Assembly: GCF_008831285.2 (NCBI RefSeq)
Contig: NC_045138.2
Location: 34,567,934-34,631,933 of the forward strand
Length of the DNA stretch: 64,000 nt
Reading direction: 5' to 3'
Origin: Nymphaea colorata
Taxonomy: Eukaryota > Streptophyta > Magnoliopsida > Nymphaeales > Nymphaeaceae
The notes under the pieces were generated by a model. The model searched no databases. It was given only the letters and a program-made list of their open reading frames with translations, and was not told the DNA's origin. Below, piece by piece: positions 25,419-36,081 of this stretch (its first letter is position 1; each line of letters opens with the position of its first letter). The position numbers and the translations under genes were made by a program.

Positions 25419-26174
25419 CTATATGTCCTCCTCCAGCTCGGTATAGCCGGGCTCGGGCGAAGTGACAGAACCTTGGAAGATGGTTAACACGTGCCCTTCT
25501 TCGACTCTATGCCATTCAAGTGTCTTCTTGTCGGACATGGGACTTTGGTTGTGAACAAAAAAGTGTTCGTCGGCCGCAATTTCCAGAGCTTGAAGCTTCT
25601 CCTTCAAACCACTAACTGTGTCGGTAGATTTCACTTCGACATACACCTCCTTATTAGTCCTTGCTTGTTCCACTATTATATTCATGGTGCTATGTCTTTT
25701 CGGAGATAAAGTCTTAGCCGGCTTGATCAGGACATCTATCCGAGATTGTTCGGAGACGCCAAACTCCGCCAGAGTGAGCACTGGATCCGAAAGTTTCCTA
25801 TTCTGATGCAGAAGAAGAAGCCTGTTAGCCGGCACTCCGATTCGCTCGTGAATTCCCTCCTTCGGCTTCAAGAAGTTGACGGTGTTTGATTTGTCGAATT
25901 TGAGGAAGATCAGGTCCTCTAATCCTTTGACGTGCACCTGAAGCTTCCCGGCTTCGGGATTGACGAGAACCTCCACGCAGCAACCTTCCCACAGCCCATA
26001 AGGTTGAACATCCTTCTCATCATCCATAAATGTGTTGTTGAAGAGAACGCTCTGTTGCTTGACAGGAATGCCGGAACATTTTTCCAGCCTTTCTTTTATG
26101 TCCAGAACTGTGTCAAAGAAGCCAACCTCGATCCTGTATTTACTGCCATTGCTCAGCTCGAAATCGACTTCCAT
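25419..26174 (-). CDS. Divergent triple ubiquitin-like-domain protein (copy A, intact)
   Basis: Single-exon gene of 251 residues with three tandem ubiquitin-like folds: about 1-74 (MEVDFELSNGSKYRIEVGFF...), 77-155 (KLQVHVKGLEDLIFLKF...), 163-236 (MNIIVEQARTNKEVYVEVK...). An acidic tail ends YTELEEDI. No unit ends in the Gly-Gly needed for conjugation, so it is more likely a scaffold or ubiquitin-mimic than a modifier. Ubiquitin surface residues such as the Lys48 context are not conserved. It resembles plant proteins annotated loosely as ubiquitin-like superfamily. I do not know a defined function. Its closest relatives in the window are at 45793 and 43452. Compared with copy B it has a 6-bp in-frame insertion (FLKPKEGI instead of FLKEGI). 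The start is the ATG at 26174, and the same codon is present in the paralogues. Confidence 0.85.
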   Translation of the reverse strand: MEVDFELSNGSKYRIEVGFFDTVLDIKERLEKCSGIPVKQQSVLFNNTFMDDEKDVQPYGLWEGCCVEVLVNPEAGKLQVHVKGLEDLIFLKFDKSNTVNFLKPKEGIHERIGVPANRLLLLHQNRKLSDPVLTLAEFGVSEQSRIDVLIKPAKTLSPKRHSTMNIIVEQARTNKEVYVEVKSTDTVSGLKEKLQALEIAADEHFFVHNQSPMSDKKTLEWHRVEEGHVLTIFQGSVTSPEPGYTELEEDI

Positions 26175-26880
26175 TGCCTTGTTTACACTACTACTATATT
26201 CACGAGCAATGCTGGAATGTCATAACCCTCTGTCTCTCTCTCTCTCACTCTCTGCACCAAGTCTGTTGATCCATACAAAACAACAGGAATTTCATGGGCT
26301 TTCACGACTCTATATTCTGTTGCAGAAAACCAACAAACCACCACGAGTTTCTTATATTTTTAATGGGCGGGAATTCTATAATGATTAGTCCTCTTACATG
26401 GTGTTTTGTGTTAATTACATTCATTAATGAAGCAGTGATAACTTACATGAGTTGCAGAAGAAATACCACCAATTTTAGCACTAATACTACGCGATTACTC
26501 AGCTTATTGACGAGAGAACGTAGCTCTTGAGTGTTTAGAAATTCGATTTGCAGAGGCAGTCGGCTGAGCACCCAAAAAATGAGTAACAAACATTCTGACA
26601 CTTCTGGAAACAGTTAAGAGATCAGTACCTCACGTTTTCAAAATGCATGGGGGAGCATGCATCAAGCATCTGAGTTTCGGATCAATGCATTTTTGGGACA
26701 TGAGATAAAAATCCTTTGAAAGAACAATAAAAGAAAATGCCAGACTAAAATAACTAAAGCAGTAAAAATAAATATAACACTAAACCATCCATATTACCTC
26801 ACCTGGGGCATCAATTTTTTGGAAGTTACCTCCTGGGTCGAAAGCAAGACCTTAATTTGGGACGATAAGGCTGCTCAAAC

Positions 26881-27958
26881 ACACACACACATATACATAT
26901 ATATATATATTCAACCAAGTTTTTTCATAAAGCGTCACACTTGCGACCATGTGACATGGCTTCTTACAATTTAAGTCACATTTAATGAGAGAGAGTGGAG
27001 ATCAATAACTAAGAAGTCAAAAACTTTCAGATTTGGTGGTAGTTACTCTCTAATGTCCTCTGTCTATGTGTGCATGTGTGTTGGGCGGCCAAGATATGAG
27101 CTTACTGTGGCCCGGGTGGACCAGCCTGTGGATCTGATTGACCATAGTTTGTTAGTTAAAGCCTAATTTCCGATCAACACAATTGAGAAACTGCTTTTAG
27201 TGTCCTCTGGCGGAGGATGCACCTGAAGTGGATGTTTCATTTCATGGATTATGGCATGCATGCCCATGGGTAAGGTTCCCTTGACATGTTACCTAAATCT
27301 TATTTCTGTGGTCTCTTCCCCTATGGTTCATGCCGCATAGTGACATATGTAGGCGATATTTTGAAAATATCAAGAATTTATTTCTAAAGCAAGATAAGTC
27401 ATTTTAAAAGGAAAAATCTCACGTTATTTCAAAATATTGTGAAAAGGGAAACTTGTCGTGCTACCTTCGTGATGTTTTTCCCTTTTTATAAATAGGTTCT
27501 TTAATGTATTTTTAGTACATGTTTCCTTTTCTTGTTTGCTTTTGGAATTTTAACAATTATTTTGATTTTTATCATCATATGTACGAAAACTAATATAAAA
27601 CTCTTAGTTTTAAAATTTCTACTATTTTTCTTTAGATTTCTGAATTCTTGAGATTTTTCTAAGAAAGAAAAACTTTCTTGAAAATTACTTGGCAAAAAAC
27701 CTTGCTGATAAAAACCTGAGGAGTATATTTTTTATTATGTCTCGTAGCTGTTTTTGCATCCTATTGTTTTGTGTAGATGTTCTTTTATTACTTTCCTACA
27801 CCCTCCTTTGTATGTAGAGACACTTGGTTATGGTGGAAAGGATTTGGAATAACCTAACTATTAGCACTGTGATTTCAATATAAAAAATGTGCTATAACCA
27901 CTCTTTTATGTCAGGAAAGTGGGAGAAGAGCTGAGTAATGAACTTGAGTTGCAGATTC
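26881..27958 (+). pseudogene. Fragment of a duplicated DNAJC25-type gene (intron 7 plus start of exon 8)
   Basis: Nearly collinear with 51735-52831, the end of intron 7 and the first part of exon 8 of the intact gene at 47485-54017. The acceptor (ATGTCAG) and 44 nt of exon (27915-27958, encoding VGEELSNELELQI) are preserved. Everything upstream (promoter, exons 1-7) and downstream (rest of exon 8 to exon 10) is missing. It cannot make a J-protein. Confidence 0.9.
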
Positions 27959-30900
27959 CCTCTTCTTCTTTTCTTTAGGAGCAATTTCGTAATTTCATTG
28001 TATACTTTTATTTTTTCAAGAATTGAATGAAAACGTTGAGGGCCTATCGGCTGCACACAGTCACGAGTTCGAGGTCCATAGAACAGGCTAGAGCTCAAAT
28101 TTGACTCACATAACTTGTTTCTGTTAAGTCTATCTTCTTTTAATTCCTTTTTAACTAGTCTTTCATTATACTTCAACATTTATTATGTAACCAAGTCGAG
28201 TTTAAACGAATCTAATTCTTATAAGTCAAACTTGACTCGAGTTCTTACAATTCAAACTCTACTTTAACATTTCAAGCTTACATTTGAGCTCATTTATGAA
28301 TAAACGAGTCTAGTCGCATCGAGTGAAGCTTGAGTCCAAACTACCTGTTCGTTGTGGTGGGGTTTGTCTTAAAACCACCACTCTTTGCTGAATTCAAGGT
28401 CTGAGACAAAGGGCGCATGCGCCCCTGCTCTTCTTCCTTTGTGCCACCTGAAATCTCTCTCTCTCTCTCTCTGTGAAAGAAATAGTACTTCAATTTGTTC
28501 TTTCATGTGTTGCCCCCAAAAATTAAACATCAACAACAACTAAATCCTTATAGCAGAAGAAGATGGTGGCTGCGGCGAGAAGAAAGTGTCAAGAACAACG
28601 ATCATTATAAGCATAACAATTCCAGCAGAACCTCTGGCCAGGTTCTGTGGCTTGGCTCGATGCTTACATGTACGCAAAGATAGGAAGAGAGAGGATACCA
28701 ACAGTTTACCCTGCGTGAAGAGGGAGAATAGCAACAGCACCCTGTGAAATTTCTATTGTCCGTTGATGTTTCGTAGGTTATGAGTTGTGTCAATGGGGCA
28801 ACCTATTAAAATTATATTTTAAAACTTCATTTTTTATTTACTCTTGATTTTTCTTTTCTTTTATATTTTCCTTCCACTAAAATTCTATATTTTTCTTTAA
28901 TTTTGAAAATTTATGTGAATTATAAGACTAAATGTTTTCTTTTTTTCATTTTACAACTTTTGAGAATATAAAATTAGTTGTACTGTGTAGCTACATTTTT
29001 CAAAATTATCGTGTCCAAACTCCCGTATTCGCACATGTGTGACATAGGGGGCAACTGAAGGCCATTTTCCCTTAATAATAAATAAGAGTAATGGGGTCTT
29101 GACTACTGGCAGTTTCATTTTAAGTTACATTTTGTAATAGGTGAGTCTTGGATGTTGGAGGTTTCACTTTTAGGTTGTTACATTTTGTAATAGGTCTCCC
29201 ACCATAAATATGTAATCTCAGCCAGAGTTAGCTATGTTTCAAGAATCAAAGTTGCATTTTTTCTCACCAATTAACAAAAGAAACCATGAACGCTATCAAA
29301 ATAATCTATTGCCGTCCTGAATATTATAGACTATCAAAGAAACCATGGTTATCAACCAAAAACAACATAATTTAACTAATGCAGCAGCAAACCATAATTC
29401 AACAAATTTAACCAAGAACCTAGTGCAAAATATGGACCATATGAAACTGCAGTAATGCTTTCTGCAACAGAGAAACCCATTTCACTTAAAACTCTAAACA
29501 CCAAACAAATGATTGATGTACATTTCCAGCTTTGATTCACTAACACGTTTGCCTGAAACAAGAAGAATTTATTCATTATAAACACTCAAGGACCGACGTA
29601 GCACCTGCAGCAGTCAAGAAACCTGAAGGTAATCAGATGCGTTTTGAGAACAAATTAGTCAATATTGCAGGTTTGCATGGTTACAGAACATGTACATGCT
29701 GCCAGTTTGTAGGCCAGATTCAGGTTCTCTGTGTCTAAGTTGAGAGATTCAATCTCATTAACTCATGATGAGCAAATGAATAAAAAGCATTTGTTTATTG
29801 GTTTGAAATTTTAATACTAAACCACACAGATTAAAACCAAAATATTCTCGCAGGTCCATCCCTTTGCATTCAAGTCTATCCTGCACGTTTCTGCTCGCCC
29901 ATAAAGTCTCCACTCATCCACTGGCTCTTAAAATTTAACAGCGCCTGAAAGATTCATGCCATGGCTAATCAATTATTGAACCAGGCCTAAGCTTGCGGGG
30001 CTAGTCCACCATCAAGCTCATCTTTAAAGGAGTTGAAGTAACAGGCACTTCCTGCCCAATCAACTGAAGAAACCATGAATGTCATCAAAAAGTATTGTCA
30101 ATATTAATCTATTGCCATCCCAAATATTGCGCAGATGATCAAGGACACTCGCAGCTAAGATAATTGAACATAGTCAACCAAGAACATAATGCAAAACGCT
30201 GCAAAATATGGGCCATATGATCCTGCAATAATACTTTCTGTAGCAGACTCTTTTCACTCTAAATATCTCAACGACCAAACAAATGATTGATGTACATTTC
30301 CAGCTTTGATTCAACGAACAAGCAGAATTTACACATTATAAACACTCAAGGACCGATGGTAGCACCCAAGAATCAAGAAACCTGAAGGTAATCAGATGCT
30401 TCTTGAGAACAAATTAGTCATTATTGCAGGTTTGCATGGATTCAAAGAACTAGCACATGCTGTCAGTTTGAAGACGAGATTCAGGTTTGCTGTGTCTAGA
30501 TCAAGACACATCTCATTAACACATGATAACTGATAAGCAAATGCATAAAGAGCACATCATGGGTTTAAAATTTTAATACACGACATTAAAACCAAAAAAA
30601 ATCATTATCAACTTTCAGCCAATCAGTTTCTTCATTGAATTATCACTTAATTCTTTTTCCTATCAACATTGCTTGGTCGGCAATCATGAATTTGTGAAGA
30701 ATAATGCTCACGACATGAAATTGTTGCTGCAAAAGACATAGTAACGTCAACAAGGCCATTTCAGCAGTTAAATTTGCATGTGTTTGCCTTTACATATGAA
30801 ACCTGTATCAAGTCCATATAGGTCAACATTTCCACAAGCCAATTCTAAATCGTGTATACCATTTTGGTGCTTCCGACCACCTCATAAGTCATACCTAGAC

Positions 30901-32402
30901 TTTTCCAGGCTGCATTTTCATAAAATACAGCAACCATCTGATAATGTCCTCTAAAAATTTTTATTTGGATTACCTACAGAGTCTCGAGACTATAGACAAT
31001 ACAATACATCCATCGTCCTTGTTGCATCTGACATTTCCCTGTGCTCCATTTGACAAAATGAACCTAATCACTAGCTCAGTTCTTTCCAACGCCACCTTGT
31101 GTGGAAGCAGGAGCAGCTTCCTTCTCTAAAATGCTACTTTTATTCTGACAAATAATACTTTCAGTTATTTGCAAGAATATATGATGCCACTGTGCTTAGG
31201 ATTCTACATAAAGACACAATCACAAAGAAGTGTTTATGTAAGATTTTTGTCCCATCTCTCTTGCTGAACTTCTTTGCCTCATATCTATTATCATAAATTT
31301 AGAACAGAAACGAATAAAGCATAAAACCAAATGAGACAGTGACATATTCCAAATAAGAGCTTACATAAGGATAATGACCAACAGAATATACATTAAATCC
31401 TCTGGCTAGTTCATGCTGAGTTCTGAAAGTATGGATAATAACATTTCGATAAATAAGAAAACATCAGGGTAAAGAAAAGATGACCAAGTATTCATGAATT
31501 CAGCAAGCAAAATCAAAATTTCCGTTGATCAAAGGGACAATTCCAAGCCAATAACAGATCTTATAAAGAATTCATACTGATACTCCTTCATTGTCAGATA
31601 GTTTGGCTTGTCTTTCTACTAAATACAGTGCTTGTTTTTCTACTTAGTCAAATCATTTCTTTACGGATATGAACTACACCCAAACTGGTCATGGAATAGT
31701 CATGGTAGGAACGGTTAGTGGTTTGTTATTTGTCCTGAAATTCCAAAGAAAGGACACCTCTCCAGATCAAATAAATTTCTCTTTCCTCCTCCAGGTCATA
31801 GCGCAGATGGCCTCACCCCACTCTGAGCTGGACAAACAGATCACGAAGTGGGTATATTCAAAAACTTAATTAGATAAACCACAGACTCAATCTGATGAGA
31901 ACAGCAGTTTAAAATGAAACACATATTCGCACAAGGTGTTGCATTAATCGCATACAAGTGGTCAAAACCCAAATAGGGCCACAACATGATGTTGCACATT
32001 TAGAAAAAAAAATTGCCGGATGCTTAAGCAACAATGCCTTAAAACAGAATATGCCGAACACCACATAGACACCAAATATTCGATCCCAGTGGCTCAATTC
32101 AAGAACCCGGCGCTAAGAAACAAATGCACATTAAATGTGAAAATTTGAGACTACTAAATTCAACTAAATGATCTTCGTGACTCCTCGATAGGATAGTTCC
32201 CAACTCAGGTCAGACAACATAACAAGAAACAAGTTCAGTAAACATCATGCTCAAACCAAGGCACGTTAAACATGAAGCTTACAACTTTGTGTCTACTAAA
32301 TGTAACAAAATGATGCCACCGTATCCTCCAATGGATTGTTCCAACTCGATTACGTTTGGTAGCGATGACACAGGCATCTCGCAAGAGAACAAAATTTAAC
32401 CT
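27959..32402. other. Intergenic, with an imperfect duplication, no gene recognised
   Basis: A (CT)n tract lies near 28455. A diverged direct duplication occupies 29276-30600. The last kilobase is probably the 3' flank and UTR of the OST3/6 gene at 32403-33428. Open frames such as 28540-28740 and 31669-31869 look random. Confidence 0.45.
29276..30600. repeat. Imperfect direct duplication, about 540 bp x 2
   Basis: 29276-29850 and 30062-30600 share many blocks in order: GAAACCATGAA, TCTATTGCC, CAAATGATTGATGTACATTT, CATTATAAACACTCAAGGAC, GAAACCTGAAGGTAATCAGA, ATTGCAGGTTTGCATGG. There are substitutions and small indels throughout, so this is an old duplication. There is no coding frame common to both copies. 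Confidence 0.8.
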
Positions 32403-33428
32403 TCAACGCCTTGGAGAAGGCCAGTAACTATGAATCGCGTAGCCTGTCTTCCAATTATCCAAATAGATGACCTTTCTGACAGCCCAAATCGAGACCAACA
32501 TTGCCACGAACATGCCCGCCCTCTGCAGATTCGCGTTCCTCGCGTAAATGAGGACGTGAGTGACGAGCGCGAGCAGCACACCGACGATGGTGTAAAGGAA
32601 TCCAACAGCGAACCCTTCGACCCCGAGCTGCATTCCGGAGCCTTGGTAGAAGAATATCAGCTTCGAGGGGTCGCTGCGGTCGGCGATGAACATAGGCATG
32701 TTTCGAATTATGTTGTGCATCGTCCCGGAAACGCTGAAGAAGTAGACGAAGACAGCTCCCGCTAGCCACATCTTGGGTTCGTGTAGTAGCGTATCCCCCT
32801 CCAGAACTCTTTTCACCACGAAGGGCGCAGATACCAAGAGGATCAGCACCAAGATCATCATCTGAGTCTTGGAGATCGGGGGCGGGCGTTCGATCGGGCC
32901 GACGGAGAGCTTTGCCTTGGCCTCAACGAAGTCGGAGATCCCCTCCGCCAGACGCGAGAAGTCGACCTGGTCCATGGAGTCGGAATCGGCGAGTTTCCTG
33001 ACATGGGGAAGGACCACACGGATGTGGGGAAGAGCGTTGACGCCGAAGAGGCCAAAGCTCGTCTGGGACTCCTTGAATTCCAAATCGCAGAAGAAAAGTT
33101 GGGTCTCGGAGTCCTGGCCTTGATTGTTCTTAATGAAGGAGGAGGCAACGAGGGCAAACTCGGAGCGGAGCTGCTGGAGGCGGAGCTCGGGCTTGTCATG
33201 GAGTTGGGTGGCGTCGAAGAAGATGAGGAGGGAATAGGGGCGGGGGGTGGGCGGCCCCAGGAGGAACCGACGGATGGCGTGGTCGTCCAGACGGATGACC
33301 CCGGAAGGGGACCGCTGCTGCAGCGCCAGGAGGTCAGCTACCAGATCGGCAGGGGATTCCGGCGAGATTTTGGAAGGAAAGATCGATATCAAGGAAAGGA
33401 GGAATAGAAGGACGAAGGGTCGAGCCAT
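32403..33428 (-). CDS. Oligosaccharyltransferase subunit OST3/OST6
   Basis: Intronless gene of 341 residues starting at the ATG at 33428 (the frame is open to a GTG at 33437, but the ATG is the natural start). Residues 1-22 are a signal peptide (LLFLLSLISIFPSKI). A luminal thioredoxin-like domain follows (PYSLLIFFDATQLHDKPELR, LFFCDLEF, FGVNALPHIRVV). Four membrane segments lie at about 190-210, 225-245, 270-295 and 305-325 in the C-terminal half (MMILVLILLVSAPFVVK, AGAVFVYFFSVSGTMHNIIR, GFLYTIVGVLLALVTHVLIY, AGMFVAMLVSIWAVRKVIYL). The protein is the OST3/6 subunit of the ER oligosaccharyltransferase that N-glycosylates nascent proteins. The CxxC redox motif known from fungal and animal relatives is not present after FFDA. 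The tail ends SYWPSPRR. The 5' flank has a (CT)n/(GA)n tract. Confidence 0.95.
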   Translation of the reverse strand: MARPFVLLFLLSLISIFPSKISPESPADLVADLLALQQRSPSGVIRLDDHAIRRFLLGPPTPRPYSLLIFFDATQLHDKPELRLQQLRSEFALVASSFIKNNQGQDSETQLFFCDLEFKESQTSFGLFGVNALPHIRVVLPHVRKLADSDSMDQVDFSRLAEGISDFVEAKAKLSVGPIERPPPISKTQMMILVLILLVSAPFVVKRVLEGDTLLHEPKMWLAGAVFVYFFSVSGTMHNIIRNMPMFIADRSDPSKLIFFYQGSGMQLGVEGFAVGFLYTIVGVLLALVTHVLIYARNANLQRAGMFVAMLVSIWAVRKVIYLDNWKTGYAIHSYWPSPRR

Positions 33429-33706
33429 TTCGCCCACTCAAGCAGAGAGAGAGAGAGAGAGGAGGAGGAGAGGGGGTTCAATATCAAAGGCATGGGGGAG
33501 ACGGAAAGAGTGAAATAAAATGAACCTTGTTGACTGGACTCCTTTGTTGGGGAGGCGTTTACTTGCATAGCTCCCCTTGATCTCCAAGTCGGGAAACCTT
33601 GTCAAATCGGGTTCACGTTTAATCAACCCGGGCTTAATCTAATGGGGGGAGGAAAGCCAGACCCTAAATTTCCATTCTTGTTATTGAATACATTAAGATT
33701 TTTTTT

Positions 33707-33776
<70 letters not shown>

Positions 33777-34881
33777 CTTCCAAGTTTGAATAATTCGCGC
33801 TATGTCACTATATCTTTTATAAGTTTATGACATTTAAGTTTTCAAAAAATGGTGGATATGAGAGGTTTCTACCACCAACTCTATTCCCTCAAATAAACCA
33901 CAAGCATTAAATTAGGAAAACTTAGATATACATACTTGAACTTTGAATATGCGGTTGGTAGTGTTAAATGCTAGGTGACATGTGATATTGAAATATAATA
34001 ATATTGGAACCTAAAATTGCCATATATATGGATACATCGAGACACGAGCTTTTTACTTATATGTATAGAGTTGCCTATAATGTTATTTTCTAGTACCTCT
34101 CCTGCTCACATACACTTTCTCTATAAATCTAATTGCTGAAGAACAAATCCCAGTGACCTACTAAGCTTGCTAATGGTGATCTTAAGTTTCGCCATGTATG
34201 GTAGATTAAAAAAGCATCTGTTTCAGTTGTTTTCTTTTAAAAGAATTTCATCTTATACGATATATGGTTCATGGCTTCTGTTGTGTTTTCTTTTTGTGAT
34301 TTTAGTTATGTACTTTCTTAGTATTAAATTTGACCATAGATCTTGCTTTTTCCCTTTGTAATTTTAAGCTGTCATATGTCATATTGCTTTGTATGTTTAT
34401 CCTTGCGAATAGCTATGGTGTACCCCTTTCTTGGTCATTGCATTTTTTTATTTGTGACTTACGTTAGATAATTATGATCTTGATTTGGATGAATATATGT
34501 GGTGAAATTTCTTAGCTTACATGGTTTATGAACCTGAGAATTGGACAATCTGGGTGTAAAGCTGTGCAGCTTCCTTCTACATGTCTTGTCTCTTGACTAC
34601 CATGTAGCGTGGAGTTGTCGATGGCGAGCCTACTGCTTTGCTAATGTGCCCCCATTGAGTTGGTATAATAATCTTTTAGCTCTACCATGCCCCCACATCC
34701 AAGGTCGTCACTTCCAATGGCTCTCTGGGCGTTTTCTGCCAATAGCATTCGCTCGGTGACTTGAGTTGAGGGCATTGCAAATTAATTAACCCAAAAAAAA
34801 ATGAAACATGTTAAAGTCCTAAACATAGCAGGCTGATACTTCACCGCCTCTCGCGCCCTCATGCTCCGTCCCCGAGCTTCG
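33429..34881. other. OST3/6 promoter side and AT-rich intergenic DNA
   Basis: The 5' UTR or promoter of OST3/6 contains GAGAGA and GAGGAG tracts at 33445-33472. A long (TA)n tract follows at 33711-33775. No other gene recognised. Confidence 0.5.
33711..33775. repeat. (AT)n microsatellite
   Basis: About 32 uninterrupted AT units, roughly 280 bp upstream of the OST3/6 start codon. Confidence 0.95.
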
Positions 34882-35200
34882 ACTCAAAGATGCATGCTGA
34901 TCACTCAGAAACGCATGCTGGGGCTTTTAAGTGCTTCATGTACAGCAAAGACACCGGTGAAGTAGTCATGAAGCTCTTCCACAATAGGAAATTAAAACTC
35001 CACAACAGCAATGCAAGATCAAGTGTGGAGTTTTTCCTGTCCTGTTGCGGAAGAAGTTCATTTTTTTTTTCTGGTGTGGAAGAGTTTCATGACTACTTCA
35101 CCGCTGTCTTTTTGCTGTCTCGCACATGACAAATGGGCTATATATGAAGCACTTAAAAGCCAAGCATGCGTCTCTGAGTCACCAGCATGCATCTCGGAGT
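34882..35200. repeat. Long foldback (inverted repeat), 319 bp
   Basis: The left arm from 34882 (ACTCAAAGATGCATGCTGAT, CACTCAGAAACGCATGCT, CTTTTAAGTGCTTCAT, GGTGAAGTAGTCATGAA, CTCTTCCAC) is repeated in reverse complement on the right arm ending at 35200 (same blocks, for example CACTTAAAAGCC, TCATGACTACTTCACC, AGCATGCATCT). Between the arms lies a second inner hairpin, AAAACTCCACA paired with TGTGGAGTTTT. The whole would fold into one long imperfect RNA hairpin with an inserted bulge in the right arm. Confidence 0.85.
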
Positions 35201-35659
35201 TGCGCGAAAGAGAGAGAGATGGTGAAGTATCTCCTGCTATCCTTCCTGTTTTTCTTTCCGACCGAATAGCATTTTAGGATGAGAAAGAATCTGCGATTTA
35301 CTACTCTCAAAACCACCAGTGCTACACTACACGTCCAACCTTTCAAATCTACGCGCGTTTTCCAGTTCCATGCATGAGTTTCGGAATACTTAAAAGGGAT
35401 TAATACAAATCCAAGGTATGAGCTTTGCAATGACGCCGTTCTCCAGGGGAGCAAGGTTATCCAACGGCTAACTGCCTGTTTTTTTGCTTTCTCGAATGCA
35501 ACTTTTAGCTAGCTAGTTTTATTTGGATATTGCGTTCGTATTTGACTTAACGGCCTGTTTAGATGTAGAGAAGGGAAAGGATGTTCCCGTGATGCAACTA
35601 CGCTTTTGTATCAAACAAGGGTTATATTGAAGGAAAGGGATTTAATATGTGTGCTGCGC

Positions 35660-36065
35660 TGTTACGGGCTGACAACTTCGGCCCGTGCGGCGCGGCAAGA
35701 ACCTGATTGCCGCAAGCCTTCAAACCACTGAACGGGGCGCAAAAATAGTTTGAGAAAACAAGTGTATAAAGAATGCTTGTGAATAAAGAAATCTCGCAAT
35801 GTATTCGCTTGAAGAATTAGTACATCACGAGAAAGATAAGTAAGGAGAATGATCTCGACTTTACTTATGTAGGATGGCCGAGGCCGCTTATAGGATTCCC
35901 ATGCCGACCTCCCAAAACAAGAAATCCCAATACTTGACACTTAGACCGGTGGGAGGGTACTCCCTTACAAGTAAACATGCATAAGCAAATGACTCAACAT
36001 AAGCAAAGGAAGCACAATGCAAAACAAAGCAAAGGACTGTACAGACTCCCAGACACAGGGGAACA
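35660..36065 (-). repeat. 3' LTR of the gypsy element
   Basis: On the minus strand it begins TGTTCCCCTGTG after the polypurine tract and ends in ...CCCGTAACA (TG...CA ends). It pairs with 40757-41157. Confidence 0.93.
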
Positions 36066-36081
36066 GGCTCCCCCCTTCAAG
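36066..36081 (-). other. Polypurine tract of the gypsy element
   Basis: On the minus strand CTTGAAGGGGGGAGCC lies immediately before the 3' LTR. It includes the end of the pol stop region (pol stop at 36082-36084). Confidence 0.85.

Larger units (their letters stand above)
22705..27958. repeat. Segmental duplication, copy A (rearranged)
   Basis: Matches 44640-52831 in the same orientation and order. Similarity begins at GAACCAAATAGTTCATCTA. It covers the ubiquitin-like gene and both its flanks, runs to about 26793 (47073 in copy B), then resumes at about 26881 (51735 in copy B) and stops at 27958 inside a DnaJ exon (52831 in copy B). Copy A has gained a 1475-bp TIR element (23057-24531). Relative to copy B it lacks about 4.7 kb covering the DnaJ promoter and exons 1-7. 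Confidence 0.88.

Noticed and set aside
33429-33437. Earlier start for OST3/6
   Set aside because: The codon at 33437 is GTG. The ATG at 33428 is the natural start before the signal peptide.
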